This document shows, piece after piece, positions 1 through 11,429 of a stretch of 64,000 bases of DNA. Source of the DNA: Picocystis sp. L7 (Eukaryota; Chlorophyta; Picocystophyceae; Picocystales; Picocystaceae); assembly GCA_020975725.1 (NCBI GenBank), contig QXJR01000021.1:1-64000 (forward strand). Reading direction: 5' to 3'. The stretch's first letter is position 1; each line of letters opens with the position of its first letter. The notes under the pieces were generated by a model, which had not been told where the DNA came from, ran no database searches, and was given only the letters and a program-made list of their open reading frames with translations. Both the position numbers and the translations under genes were made by a program.

Positions 1-35
1 CTAAACCCTAAACCCTAAACCCTAAACCCTAAACC
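1..35. repeat. Telomeric repeat, TTTAGGG type
   Basis: Five perfect CTAAACC heptamers stand at the very start of the window. This is the C-rich strand of TTTAGGG, running inward, as expected at a left chromosome end. This repeat type is known from land plants, many green algae and several other algal and alveolate lines. The short length probably reflects where the assembly stops. Confidence 0.95.
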
Positions 36-337
36 GGTAGAAAGACCATTGGATGGTGACCCCCGTGACCCTAATCTCATCCAGGTCCCCAAGCACAATC
101 ATACGCAAGTCGCTGGGCATTACTCTACCACCGTACATGCTCCAATCTGGGGAAGGAACGGCTCTCAACATTTCCATGCCATTACAACCTCGAATATCTT
201 CGAGTTGCGTCTCAGCAAATATAGGATTCTACGCGGTCTTGGGTCGATAGCCTGCTGGTCGCATCTTGGGGAAGCAACGGTCTCCACAAACCGACGATCC
301 TGATCGCTAAGAAAAACCCTTTCCCACCTAAGGTGCA
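36..337. other. Telomere-proximal spacer
   Basis: Non-repetitive sequence between the telomere and the stop of the first large reading frame. It would hold that gene's 3' untranslated region. No telomere variants and no other coding sequence are visible. Confidence 0.5.
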
Positions 338-3300
338 TCACGCATACCCGCGCGGTAGCAGTTCCTGCGGAATGGGAGGTTCCCACAAGGTACGAGAGTG
401 CACTTCCCATGCAGACCGGTTGGAGTTGTCAACTACTGGACCGCAAGCAGCCAACCAACCGCATCGATAGTGCTCTTGGGTCTTCTCCTGCTGTGCGACG
501 AGATAGTGCAGACCTGCCTTCTTGTTGATTTTGTTGTCAGGTCCAAGGAATGCTGTCCCAAGGCAGCGTTTGATCCTTTGTACCATCTCAACCAACGACC
601 ACCCACCTGCAGAAAGGTCATTGTTCTTGCATGCATCGTTATACTTGGAAGTCACGCCCTCGACAGACCTTCGCAATCGAAAGCAATATAGGATTGCTTT
701 CCGAGGGTGTGTAAATGCGGCCATGTGATCAATCGTCACCCGTGGTGCATGCACCGCATCAATGTTGTTCAACCTAGCCTCCCCTCCTTCAAGCAATACA
801 AATAGGCTGAAGATATCCAACTCATGCTCAGTCCAGCCCCGCCTTGCCCGATGCTTAAACAAAGACCACTCTTTCCTAAGAGTGACCCTTGTTACTTTCG
901 CCCCGCGGCGTCGCCCTAAAGATAGCACATTAGGAGAACAGAATGCATCCTCATGGCGTCCAATGATTACTTGCCATTGGTTTAAAGTTCGGAACACACG
1001 CTTGGGACCTGCCCCATCTGGAACGAGCGCATGCGTTTCCCTTGGAGTTTCCCGATCATGCAGCCTGTTTGGGTCAAGTGCGGTCGGATCCTCAAGAAGG
1101 CTAGCTAGAGTTTCACAAAGCCTGGCTATGTCTCTCGTTGACATACGATCCCTCGCCAGCTCCCAAAGCATCAGAGTCCCGTGGTACCACTTCAGCACTG
1201 GATCTTGCGATGTACCTACATCCACATTGTTTCTCCTGTGTCCTTTTTTTGGAAACCAACGGTCGACGAATGCAGCTGCAGATACAGCCCGGCTTCCCTC
1301 TCCCCTCGAGGGATGAACCCGACTTGAACGTCCAGATTTGGCGTTGTATAGGTCTCCGGACAAAACCGTCCAACCTTGACTTTGGGAGTAGGTTGTATCA
1401 ACCCCTTGGCACAATACATTAGGCACGGCACAAAATCTGGACCAGTGTCTCTTGCTTACCATGTGGTGCCATACGTCTGAATAGAATGTGCGCAGCAGGT
1501 ATTTTGCCACATCGTGAAAAATGGCAATGCTTCCTTCTTCATCTGCGCCCTCGAGTTGTTCCACCCTGGAGGTCACAAGAAGCCCGATGGATCCTATTCT
1601 CTGCACCGCTCGAATGGTCTGCCCTACGAGTGTTGGGGCAAGTGACCAGCTGATTGCTCGAGACCCTGACTCTTGATGCGTTTGCAGCCTTACTCTCGAG
1701 AAAGTGGCAAGGATTGGCTGAACGTGACCTGGAAGGATAATCCTGCGTGGCACAAGACAGATTTTCAGCATGACCGTGAATGTTGCACTGCACCAAGGGT
1801 TCTGCCCCTTCACGAGTAGAGTGGTGGATTGTAAGGCCTGCTCTGCCCATATACCCACAACTGTCGCCTCGAGGGAAGGGGGGCTTTGATGCACTGCCGT
1901 GGCCAGCAACTCCCACCATTGCTTCACATAGCAAGACATGAAGCTGGCAATGGTTCGGAGTGGGAGTCGGATTGGCCGTTGCATGGGAAGGCTGTCTTGG
2001 TACCCGTTGCTTCTTCCCCTGTTTCTTTGATGTCCAATCTGGTGAATGGCTGCAAAATGATCCAGCAACGCAGCCGCATCTTCGATGGTTCGCGCCCCTA
2101 CTTCTGATCGCAACGACCAACCCCCCTGAGATGCTGTCTCCCGTTCGACGTGCCTTCTGAAGCTTTCCACACAGCAGCCTGCGGTTTCATAGTCACGCAT
2201 GAGGAGTTTGCGAAGCATTGAAGTCTCGCCGACTTTCTGAAGTGCAATTAGATAGGGTACAAGAGAGGGAAAATCTAGAGCCCAATGTGTCCCAAAACTG
2301 CTTGCTAGCCTCCTTGGCCCTGTACAGTATATGTTGAGACACCAGCATTGATCCCAGAGAACCTCTGAACACGGCGTTCCTTCCCTCATAAGCCCCTCTA
2401 AAGCCGATTGGGGCAGGCACTTGCCCATGTATGCGGGGCCCCTGCGAGGTGGAAGCAACATGCCGTGAGCTGGTAAAATGGGCTCGCCATAGGCAGCTGG
2501 GTTGTAGGGTTGTGGTACCCAAAATTGAACATGTGCCTGCATGTCAACTGCATCTGTACATCCCAAGTTGCTATACAACTTACATGCTTCCATCCATCGT
2601 CTCGGCATGCTCTTCAAGAGGGCTACCTGATTCCCCATACTCCATAGCAATGCAGACCCACCTTCATTCCCCACACATGTCCATTCGTACGCGAGGTCTA
2701 CTCTGCACAAGCCACGTGACACTCGGTAAAGTGAAGGTAACAAGCCTTGCATCTCTTGCCGGATAGGTTCAATATCGGGATGTAACGTATTTGTAGGAGA
2801 CACAGAGTTGACCTTATCCTTTAGGCCTTTACCGTCGATGTACACAAGTGGGTGAGACAGGAGTCTGACCTCCAACGATGAAAGGTTAGATCCCGGCTGT
2901 TCGACCAATGAAGCAATCAGATTGCAAAGCGCATCCAGTGTGGGGTGAGTCATGGTAAAGGTTGCAGGGTGGCCCTGGAAATCTGGTAAGTCTTCAAAAA
3001 GGACCCAGGAAATAAGGCTGTCATGCACTTCTTCGAATAGCCTACAACCAGTACGAGAAGGCTTTTGCCATTTGCATATTTGTGTGTAGATTAGCCTAGC
3101 TGTTTGCCCCCACGCATCGGGCAAATCACCATCGTCGTAGTTGGGAGAGTCGCATTCACGGAGGAATCTGAGGATCATTCCGACCTCCCGGAGGAGAATA
3201 GCCTTTGCTTTGTGCATACTCTTTTGGACAGCTCCTTTCATTTCCCGGATCCTGCTTGGTGTATTGTCACAGCACGGGGCAAGTAGCCAAACCTTAAGTT

Positions 3301-4042
3301 CGACTCCGCTGTGCCCAACAATCTTGCCTAGCAACACATGAGGAATATCTGCCAACGACATCCATTTCATCGTACGGTTGTTGCTGTCTTGCATGAAAGG
3401 CCAAGGGGAGCTTTCATGAGTTGAAAAAGCATCTGTTGGAACAAACGGTTGTGGAACACGGGGTGTAGATACCATTCCCTTCACAAACTTCCTTCTCCCC
3501 CTTGCTCGCGAAGAAGCATCACGCATATGTTCATTGCTTTTGGCAAATCCATTCAAGATGTGAAACGATGAATTTGCATGATCAGCAAAACCTGCTGCCA
3601 CAGAACGGTAGCCTGCGCTTGATTGGAAACATTCACCCAATGCTTCCAAAGGAAGAAGCCCCATGACACTGTCAAGGTCAACCCTCATGCGCAGCTGGGG
3701 CAAATCTTCCTCACCCATTCGAGGCAGTATCATGGGTTCCTCGACCAAATGCTCGTTCGCTGCACCATTGGATTCGGCACTCGTTCGAGATTGAAGTTGC
3801 ATAACGATATCTTCGAATCGGTTCAGTGATTGGCTTTGACGACGATCATTCCAGACCCCGTTGAGAAGGCCATACCACTCATCGTCACATATGCCTTCCC
3901 GAGGATGGGAAGGGGATATTTGCATGTCGTCAGAGTCACTAGTAGTGGATGGATCATCACCGATATCTTCAGTCGGGTTGTAAGAGGATCCATCTAGGCT
4001 AGGCTCCACTTCGCTCTCTCCGTTGCTTGAAGTGTTCGACAT
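338..4042 (-). CDS. Subtelomeric protein of unknown family, 1234 aa
   Basis: One uninterrupted 1234-codon frame on the minus strand, read toward the telomere about 300 bp away. The length alone argues for selection or recent origin. The first 60 residues are acidic and S/T/D-rich (low complexity). The rest looks globular and is unusually rich in Trp, Cys, His and Arg. No transmembrane run, zinc-finger array, helicase, reverse transcriptase or recombinase motif was recognised. The C-terminal 250 residues are basic and have several W-containing segments. Its position beside two satellites suggests a subtelomeric multicopy family, but that is inference. The start chosen is the first Met of the frame; introns cannot be excluded. 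Function unknown. Confidence 0.6.
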   Translation of the reverse strand: MSNTSSNGESEVEPSLDGSSYNPTEDIGDDPSTTSDSDDMQISPSHPREGICDDEWYGLLNGVWNDRRQSQSLNRFEDIVMQLQSRTSAESNGAANEHLVEEPMILPRMGEEDLPQLRMRVDLDSVMGLLPLEALGECFQSSAGYRSVAAGFADHANSSFHILNGFAKSNEHMRDASSRARGRRKFVKGMVSTPRVPQPFVPTDAFSTHESSPWPFMQDSNNRTMKWMSLADIPHVLLGKIVGHSGVELKVWLLAPCCDNTPSRIREMKGAVQKSMHKAKAILLREVGMILRFLRECDSPNYDDGDLPDAWGQTARLIYTQICKWQKPSRTGCRLFEEVHDSLISWVLFEDLPDFQGHPATFTMTHPTLDALCNLIASLVEQPGSNLSSLEVRLLSHPLVYIDGKGLKDKVNSVSPTNTLHPDIEPIRQEMQGLLPSLYRVSRGLCRVDLAYEWTCVGNEGGSALLWSMGNQVALLKSMPRRWMEACKLYSNLGCTDAVDMQAHVQFWVPQPYNPAAYGEPILPAHGMLLPPRRGPAYMGKCLPQSALEGLMREGTPCSEVLWDQCWCLNIYCTGPRRLASSFGTHWALDFPSLVPYLIALQKVGETSMLRKLLMRDYETAGCCVESFRRHVERETASQGGWSLRSEVGARTIEDAAALLDHFAAIHQIGHQRNRGRSNGYQDSLPMQRPIRLPLRTIASFMSCYVKQWWELLATAVHQSPPSLEATVVGIWAEQALQSTTLLVKGQNPWCSATFTVMLKICLVPRRIILPGHVQPILATFSRVRLQTHQESGSRAISWSLAPTLVGQTIRAVQRIGSIGLLVTSRVEQLEGADEEGSIAIFHDVAKYLLRTFYSDVWHHMVSKRHWSRFCAVPNVLCQGVDTTYSQSQGWTVLSGDLYNAKSGRSSRVHPSRGEGSRAVSAAAFVDRWFPKKGHRRNNVDVGTSQDPVLKWYHGTLMLWELARDRMSTRDIARLCETLASLLEDPTALDPNRLHDRETPRETHALVPDGAGPKRVFRTLNQWQVIIGRHEDAFCSPNVLSLGRRRGAKVTRVTLRKEWSLFKHRARRGWTEHELDIFSLFVLLEGGEARLNNIDAVHAPRVTIDHMAAFTHPRKAILYCFRLRRSVEGVTSKYNDACKNNDLSAGGWSLVEMVQRIKRCLGTAFLGPDNKINKKAGLHYLVAQQEKTQEHYRCGWLAACGPVVDNSNRSAWEVHSRTLWEPPIPQELLPRGYA

Positions 4043-4390
4043 GCGGCTGCGTGGAAGTAACCCCCTTGTCAGCCATTCTACATTCCACGATTAGCCTAAT
4101 GTCGAAGAAACAGGCTCACCTTCGTAATCACTACAAGATCGCGAAGGAAAGCCAAGCATCAAGTTATCCTTGGTCGCTAAACCTCCAGCCGGTTCCAAAA
4201 ACAAAGCTCCAGACAAACTGGATCTCGGATTTTTGTCTCAACAAAACCGCACGCTACCCCCTACCAATTCGATCTGTCCCACTTCAATCCTCTCAAAAAG
4301 ATGACTTTTAGAGGAAACGCGGGTTTGCACCTTCTAATTTCCTAACTCACCCACTAACCGACCCGAAATCCAAACCGGCGATACCCGATC
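4043..4390. other. Spacer upstream of the subtelomeric ORF
   Basis: Likely 5' region of the minus-strand gene that ends at 338. No recognisable promoter element or second gene was seen. The sequence passes directly into the 74-bp satellite. Confidence 0.35.
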
Positions 4391-5672
4391 GGGATCGCAG
4401 TCGGGGCGGATTTCCCTTGGTTCGGTAAAACCGCCCCGGAAAGGGCCCTTCGAACCGAGGCGAAGGGATCGCAGTCGGGGCGGATTTCCCTTGGTTCGGT
4501 AAAACCGCCCCGGAAAGGGCCCTTCGAACCGAGGCGAGGGGATCGCAGTCGGGGCGGATTTCCCTTGGTTCGGTAAAACCGCCCCGGAAAGGGCCCTTCG
4601 AACCGAGGCGAGGGGATCGCAGTCGGGGCGGATTTCCCTTGGTTCGGTAAAACCGCCCCGGAAAGGGCCCTTCGAACCGAGGCGAGGGGATCGCAGTCGG
4701 GGCGGATTTCCCTTGGTTCGGTAAAACCGCCCCGGAAAGGGCCCTTCGAACCGAGGCGAGGGGATCGCAGTCGGGGCGGATTTCCCTTGGTTCGGTAAAA
4801 CCGCCCCGGAAAGGGCCCTTCGAACCGAGGCGAAGGGATCGCAGTCGGGGCGGATTTCCCTTGGTTCGGTAAAACCGCCCCGGAAAGGGCCCTTCGAACC
4901 GAGGCGAGGGGATCGCAGTCGGGGCGGATTTCCCTTGGTTCGGTAAAACCGCCCCGGAAAGGGCCCTTCGAACCGAGGCGAAGGGATCGCAGTCGGGGCG
5001 GATTTCCCTTGGTTCGGTAAAACCGCCCCGGAAAGGGCCCTTCGAACCGAGGCGAAGGGATCGCAGTCGGGGCGGATTTCCCTTGGTTCGGTAAAACCGC
5101 CCCGGAAAGGGCCCTTCGAACCGAGGCGAAGGGATCGCAGTCGGGGCGGATTTCCCTTGGTTCGGTAAAACCGCCCCGGAAAGGGCCCTTCGAACCGAGG
5201 CGAAGGGATCGCAGTCGGGGCGGATTTCCCTTGGTTCGGTAAAACCGCCCCGGAAAGGGCCCTTCGAACCGAGGCGAAGGGATCGCAGTCGGGGCGGATT
5301 TCCCTTGGTTCGGTAAAACCGCCCCGGAAAGGGCCCTTCGAACCGAGGCGAGGGGATCGCAGTCGGGGCGGATTTCCCTTGGTTCGGTAAAACCGCCCCG
5401 GAAAGGGCCCTTCGAACCGAGGCGAAGGGATCGCAGTCGGGGCGGATTTCCCTTGGTTCGGTAAAACCGCCCCGGAAAGGGCCCTTCGAACCGAGGCGAG
5501 GGGATCGCAGTCGGGGCGGATTTCCCTTGGTTCGGTAAAACCGCCCCGGAAAGGGCCCTTCGAACCGAGGCGAAGGGATCGCAGTCGGGGCGGATTTCCC
5601 TTGGTTCGGTAAAACCGCCCCGGAAAGGGCCCTTCGAACCGAGGCGAAGGGATCGCAGTCGGGGCGGATTTC
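4391..5672. repeat. 74-bp tandem satellite, about 17.3 copies
   Basis: The landmark GATCGCAG recurs exactly every 74 bp from 4393 to 5651, giving 17 full units plus a partial one. Units are almost identical. The main variable site is A/G just before the landmark (GAAGGG or GAGGGG), with no regular pattern along the array. Each unit can fold: CCTTGGTTCG pairs with CGAACCGAGG, enclosing an inner GCCC/GGGC hairpin. The minus strand of the unit has no stop in any frame, which creates an artificial 466-codon frame across the array. Near identity indicates recent homogenisation or expansion. Confidence 0.95.
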
Positions 5673-6058
5673 TGGTCGTCAAGTACGATGGACCGAGTCT
5701 GCCAATTGACGGAACAAAAGACGCTGCGACTGTGCAGTCGTTAGCTTCCGCCAATTCATTTTTCCTTTACTGAGAAAACCGTCATATGCACAACCTTTCG
5801 GATACTTAGATCCGCAATGGACGGCTCATTCACAAGATGTTTGTACACATTAGCAACCCATGCTCGTAAAAGTTGAGACTTCTAGTAAGATCGTGACAAT
5901 GCCCAATCATCTACACCTATCTCTTTGCAAACACAAGAGTCAGCAATGAAGCCCCCCTCGCCGCCTTTTCCTTCCATGCTAGTAAAGCGTCATTTGTTTC
6001 AACTTGCAAAGAAGAGGACGAATTTCTATGTCTTTTTAAACCTAACTCGAAAAGTTAA
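5673..6058. other. Spacer between the two satellites
   Basis: Unique sequence of ordinary composition separating the 74-bp and 184-bp arrays. No gene or regulatory element was recognised. Confidence 0.5.
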
Positions 6059-9000
6059 CCGACTCGAGGTCCCTCCCGGCCCTGCCTCGGTCGGTGGAGG
6101 GGTCGGATGGCGTCGACCCACCAGCACCTCGACAATTTCGTCGCCACGATTTCGATGGACCTGGAATTCGGCGTGCGACCATCCTAGGTACATCCAACCA
6201 AGGTGGCATGGTCCGTTTGGCCATTGGCCGTCGCCTTCGATGCCGACTCGAGGTCCCTCCCGGCCCTGCCTCGGTCGGTGGAGGGGTCGGATGGCGTCGA
6301 CCCACCAGCACCTCGACAATTTCGTCGCCACGATTTCGATGGACCTGGAATTCGGCGTGCGACCATCCTAGGTACATCCAACCAAGGTGGCATGGTCCGT
6401 TTGGCCATTGGCCGTCGCCTTCGATGCCGACTCGAGGTCCCTCCCGGCCCTGCCTCGGTCGGTGGAGGGGTCGGATGGCGTCGACCCACCAGCACCTCGA
6501 CAATTTCGTCGCCACGATTTCGATGGACCTGGAATTCGGCGTGCGACCATCCTAGGTACATCCAACCAAGGTGGCATGGTCCGTTTGGCCATTGGCCATC
6601 GCCTTCGATGCCGACTCGAGGTCCCTCCCGGCCCTGCCTCGGTCGGTGGAGGGGTCGGATGGCGTCGACCCACCAGCACCTCGACAATTTCGTCGCCACG
6701 ATTTCGATGGACCTGGAATTCGGCGTGCGACCATCCTAGGTACATCCAACCAAGGTGGCATGGTCCGTTTGGCCATTGGCCGTCGCCTTCGATGCCGACT
6801 CGAGGTCCCTCCCGGCCCTGCCTCGGTCGGTGGAGGGGTCGGATGGCGTCGACCCACCAGCACCTCGACAATTTCGTCGCCACGATTTCGATGGACCTGG
6901 AATTCGGCGTGCGACCATCCTAGGTACATCCAACCAAGGTGGCATGGTCCGTTTGGCCATTGGCCGTCGCCTTCGATGCCGACTCGAGGTCCCTCCCGGC
7001 CCTGCCTCGGTCGGTGGAGGGGTCGGATGGCGTCGACCCACCAGCACCTCGACAATTTCGTCGCCACGATTTCGATGGACCTGGAATTCGGCGTGCGACC
7101 ATCCTAGGTACATCCAACCAAGGTGGCATGGTCCGTTTGGCCATTGGCCGTCGCCTTCGATGCCGACTCGAGGTCCCTCCCGGCCCTGCCTCGGTCGGTG
7201 GAGGGGTCGGATGGCGTCGACCCACCAGCACCTCGACAATTTCGTCGCCACGATTTCGATGGACCTGGAATTCGGCGTGCGACCATCCTAGGTACATCCA
7301 ACCAAGGTGGCATGGTCCGTTTGGCCATTGGCCGTCGCCTTCGATGCCGACTCGAGGTCCCTCCCGGCCCTGCCTCGGTCGGTGGAGGGGTCGGATGGCG
7401 TCGACCCACCAGCACCTCGACAATTTCGTCGCCACGATTTCGATGGACCTGGAATTCGGCGTGCGACCATCCTAGGTACATCCAACCAAGGTGGCATGGT
7501 CCGTTTGGCCATTGGCCGTCGCCTTCGATGCCGACTCGAGGTCCCTCCCGGCCCTGCCTCGGTCGGTGGAGGGGTCGGATGGCGTCGACCCACCAGCACC
7601 TCGACAATTTCGTCGCCACGATTTCGATGGACCTGGAATTCGGCGTGCGACCATCCTAGGTACATCCAACCAAGGTGGCATGGTCCGTTTGGCCATTGGC
7701 CATCGCCTTCGATGCCGACTCGAGGTCCCTCCCGGCCCTGCCTCGGTCGGTGGAGGGGTCGGATGGCGTCGACCCACCAGCACCTCGACAATTTCGTCGC
7801 CACGATTTCGATGGACCTGGAATTCGGCGTGCGACCATCCTAGGTACATCCAACCAAGGTGGCATGGTCCGTTTGGCCATTGGCCGTCGCCTTCGATGCC
7901 GACTCGAGGTCCCTCCCGGCCCTGCCTCGGTCGGTGGAGGGGTCGGATGGCGTCGACCCACCAGCACCTCGACAATTTCGTCGCCACGATTTCGATGGAC
8001 CTGGAATTCGGCGTGCGACCATCCTAGGTACATCCAACCAAGGTGGCATGGTCCGTTTGGCCATTGGCCGTCGCCTTCGATGCCGACTCGAGGTCCCTCC
8101 CGGCCCTGCCTCGGTCGGTGGAGGGGTCGGATGGCGTCGACCCACCAGCACCTCGACAATTTCGTCGCCACGATTTCGATGGACCTGGAATTCGGCGTGC
8201 GACCATCCTAGGTACATCCAACCAAGGTGGCATGGTCCGTTTGGCCATTGGCCGTCGCCTTCGATGCCGACTCGAGGTCCCTCCCGGCCCTGCCTCGGTC
8301 GGTGGAGGGGTCGGATGGCGTCGACCCACCAGCACCTCGACAATTTCGTCGCCACGATTTCGATGGACCTGGAATTCGGCGTGCGACCATCCTAGGTACA
8401 TCCAACCAAGGTGGCATGGTCCGTTTGGCCATTGGCCGTCGCCTTCGATGCCGACTCGAGGTCCCTCCCGGCCCTGCCTCGGTCGGTGGAGGGGTCGGAT
8501 GGCGTCGACCCACCAGCACCTCGACAATTTCGTCGCCACGATTTCGATGGACCTGGAATTCGGCGTGCGACCATCCTAGGTACATCCAACCAAGGTGGCA
8601 TGGTCCGTTTGGCCATTGGCCGTCGCCTTCGATGCCGACTCGAGGTCCCTCCCGGCCCTGCCTCGGTCGGTGGAGGGGTCGGATGGCGTCGACCCACCAG
8701 CACCTCGACAATTTCGTCGCCACGATTTCGATGGACCTGGAATTCGGCGTGCGACCATCCTAGGTACATCCAACCAAGGTGGCATGGTCCGTTTGGCCAT
8801 TGGCCATCGCCTTCGATGCCGACTCGAGGTCCCTCCCGGCCCTGCCTCGGTCGGTGGAGGGGTCGGATGGCGTCGACCCACCAGCACCTCGACAATTTCG
8901 TCGCCACGATTTCGATGGACCTGGAATTCGGCGTGCGACCATCCTAGGTACATCCAACCAAGGTGGCATGGTCCGTTTGGCCATTGGCCGTCGCCTTCGA

Positions 9001-9811
9001 TGCCGACTCGAGGTCCCTCCCGGCCCTGCCTCGGTCGGTGGAGGGGTCGGATGGCGTCGACCCACCAGCACCTCGACAATTTCGTCGCCACGATTTCGAT
9101 GGACCTGGAATTCGGCGTGCGACCATCCTAGGTACATCCAACCAAGGTGGCATGGTCCGTTTGGCCATTGGCCGTCGCCTTCGATGCCGACTCGAGGTCC
9201 CTCCCGGCCCTGCCTCGGTCGGTGGAGGGGTCGGATGGCGTCGACCCACCAGCACCTCGACAATTTCGTCGCCACGATTTCGATGGACCTGGAATTCGGC
9301 GTGCGACCATCCTAGGTACATCCAACCAAGGTGGCATGGTCCGTTTGGCCATTGGCCGTCGCCTTCGATGCCGACTCGAGGTCCCTCCCGGCCCTGCCTC
9401 GGTCGGTGGAGGGGTCGGATGGCGTCGACCCACCAGCACCTCGACAATTTCGTCGCCACGATTTCGATGGACCTGGAATTCGGCGTGCGACCATCCTAGG
9501 TACATCCAACCAAGGTGGCATGGTCCGTTTGGCCATTGGCCGTCGCCTTCGATGCCGACTCGAGGTCCCTCCCGGCCCTGCCTCGGTCGGTGGAGGGGTC
9601 GGATGGCGTCGACCCACCAGCACCTCGACAATTTCGTCGCCACGATTTCGATGGACCTGGAATTCGGCGTGCGACCATCCTAGGTACATCCAACCAAGGT
9701 GGCATGGTCCGTTTGGCCATTGGCCGTCGCCTTCGATGCCGACTCGAGGTCCCTCCCGGCCCTGCCTCGGTCGGTGGAGGGGTCGGATGGCGTCGACCCA
9801 CCAGCACCTCG
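6059..9811. repeat. 184-bp tandem satellite, about 20.4 copies
   Basis: The motif GACTCGAGG recurs every 184 bp from 6061 to 9741, giving 20 complete units plus a truncated last one ending at CACCTCG. Units are nearly identical. A single G-to-A variant (GGCCATCGCC instead of GGCCGTCGCC) occurs in units 3, 9 and 15, every six units or 1104 bp, so the array has a higher-order repeat. The unit contains several 6-bp palindromes (CTCGAG, GTCGAC, GAATTC, CCTAGG). Long open frames on both strands are by-products of the repeat and were not called as genes. Confidence 0.97.
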
Positions 9812-11429
9812 TCCATTTTCTCGAAATAAGTCCAAGGACAATGAAAGTCGCATGGCAGGCTCTATGTTTGTTCTTGAAGCATTGTTTCGGAGTCTGCTGC
9901 GAGTTTAGTTAGGTTGGACATTGCCTCTAGCAAGGGATTTCGTCCCAAACTGTTCGGATTTGGTTGCAGATATGCACCACATGCTAGTCATTGGGCGGAC
10001 GATGAGAGCATCGTTTCCTGGTGAGACTTGATCGAATGATGTTGTGTATATCGTGAAAAATATGTAATGACGAGTTTTTTTGTACCAAGATTGCATGATG
10101 TGGTTGGTTGCAAGTGTTTGACTTGAGTGAGGAGAGCTTGGCTTCAATTGAAGCTGCTGATGTTTTGTGTACATTTTCACCGCACTTTGGCTGGCTTCTT
10201 TGATATTGTCATGGGAATTGGATGCGAAGAAACTGCAGAAGCATCTGTTCAGTCTTACATGTCGTTCGTGCTTTTGTGCGCAGCCTCGAGCCAGCCCGGT
10301 TCCGGTCCCTCTCCTCCCTCCGATAGAAGCGCTTGAATACCCCCTTGCTTATGTGGGTCGAGCGGAATTACCCGATGCAAATGCCCCCCTTATATTATGC
10401 ATTCTGATTGGTCGAAACTCCTTTCGTTTCCTCGTTTTGATTGGTCGAGGCCTGCTTTTTTCCCTCGACGGGTGTGCAGGTACTTGAACGGTGAAGTTCG
10501 ATCGAACGGGTCGCCCCGGTGATTCCAACGCCATGCCCCGCCGAGGCGCCCCAACCCATCGGGATTCCTTCCCATTCCCATCGACTAGGGACCGTGTGTT
10601 GATGGGACCGCGGTTTTTGCGACCGGGCGAGAGGAGGGAATCCCTTATCGTAGGATCGGGATTCCGCTTTCTACACCGTACCGAGTTTGGAAGGTCGATA
10701 CGGTTCATACCCTAATCCCTAATGTTTCCTCGCGCATGCGCAAAACCGGTATAAATGTTACCTCCGTCTTGCTACTTGAAGTGAGCAGACTAATGTTGTA
10801 AAGTGGCATGAACCACTTCAAAATACACTCTATGTAGATTTGTATGGAGTGCTACAAGCAATGAGAATAGGTATTTCAAGCAGCAACATCCATGATGTCC
10901 TGTACAACTTGTTTGCACTGATGCAAGTTTATGCTTGATGAAGTCATTGCCAAATCCGCAGGCATTTCAAAGCTGCAAAGACTAAGCCAGTTCTACCCTG
11001 AAAAGCTTTATGTGCGTCCAAGACCACACGCCTTATGAGGTTGTGCACAAGCGGTCACAATATATTCTAGCAGCATAATGTCGTTGGATGGCCAACACAC
11101 AGACATGCGCATTTCGTTCTCATTCTACATCAAGGAAACAACCTGCACCTCTAGTAAACACCTACTCTTATTGTCATGTATGCCATGCAATGGCATTTCA
11201 TCTGAGCAGTGCTGCAGTGACGATCCATTTTCTTTATTTACCACCGCACATTCAGGTGCCATTGCAACCTTTACGTGTTGGTCTTGCAGTCCATTCCACA
11301 GCATGCTGCGGGTCATTACCACATAGATGGCCGCAATTTCCAACAAAGAGGTAATTTGAAAGGAAGTGCAGCAAGTGTGTTGAAGATCCCTTGGCTGCTC
11401 GCAACAGCAAAGTTTCCTTCAGCAAAAAC
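9812..11429. other. Gene-free subtelomeric border
   Basis: Unique sequence after the 184-bp array. Only short frames are present, without recognisable protein families. A GC-rich segment around 10490-10680 looks like the promoter-type composition seen elsewhere in the window, but no linked gene was found. The last few hundred bases would include the 3' end of the minus-strand gene ending at 11430. Confidence 0.4.

Noticed and set aside
4391-5672. Tandem tRNA-derived array (unit of 74 bp with a GGTTCGAA box)
   Set aside because: Only the length and a partial B-box match. There is no A-box, anticodon arm or acceptor pairing.
4354-5754. A 466-codon minus-strand frame over the 74-bp satellite
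   Set aside because: The unit length is not a multiple of three and the unit simply lacks stops on that strand, so the frame cycles through all three readings. No sign of selection on a protein.
6059-9811. Repeated 171-178-codon frames on both strands
   Set aside because: They are created by a 184-bp satellite with few stops, and successive frames overlap each other. Best explained as repeat DNA, not a gene family.
4391-9811. CRISPR-like array
   Set aside because: Units are contiguous, without unique spacers, and the setting is a eukaryotic subtelomere.
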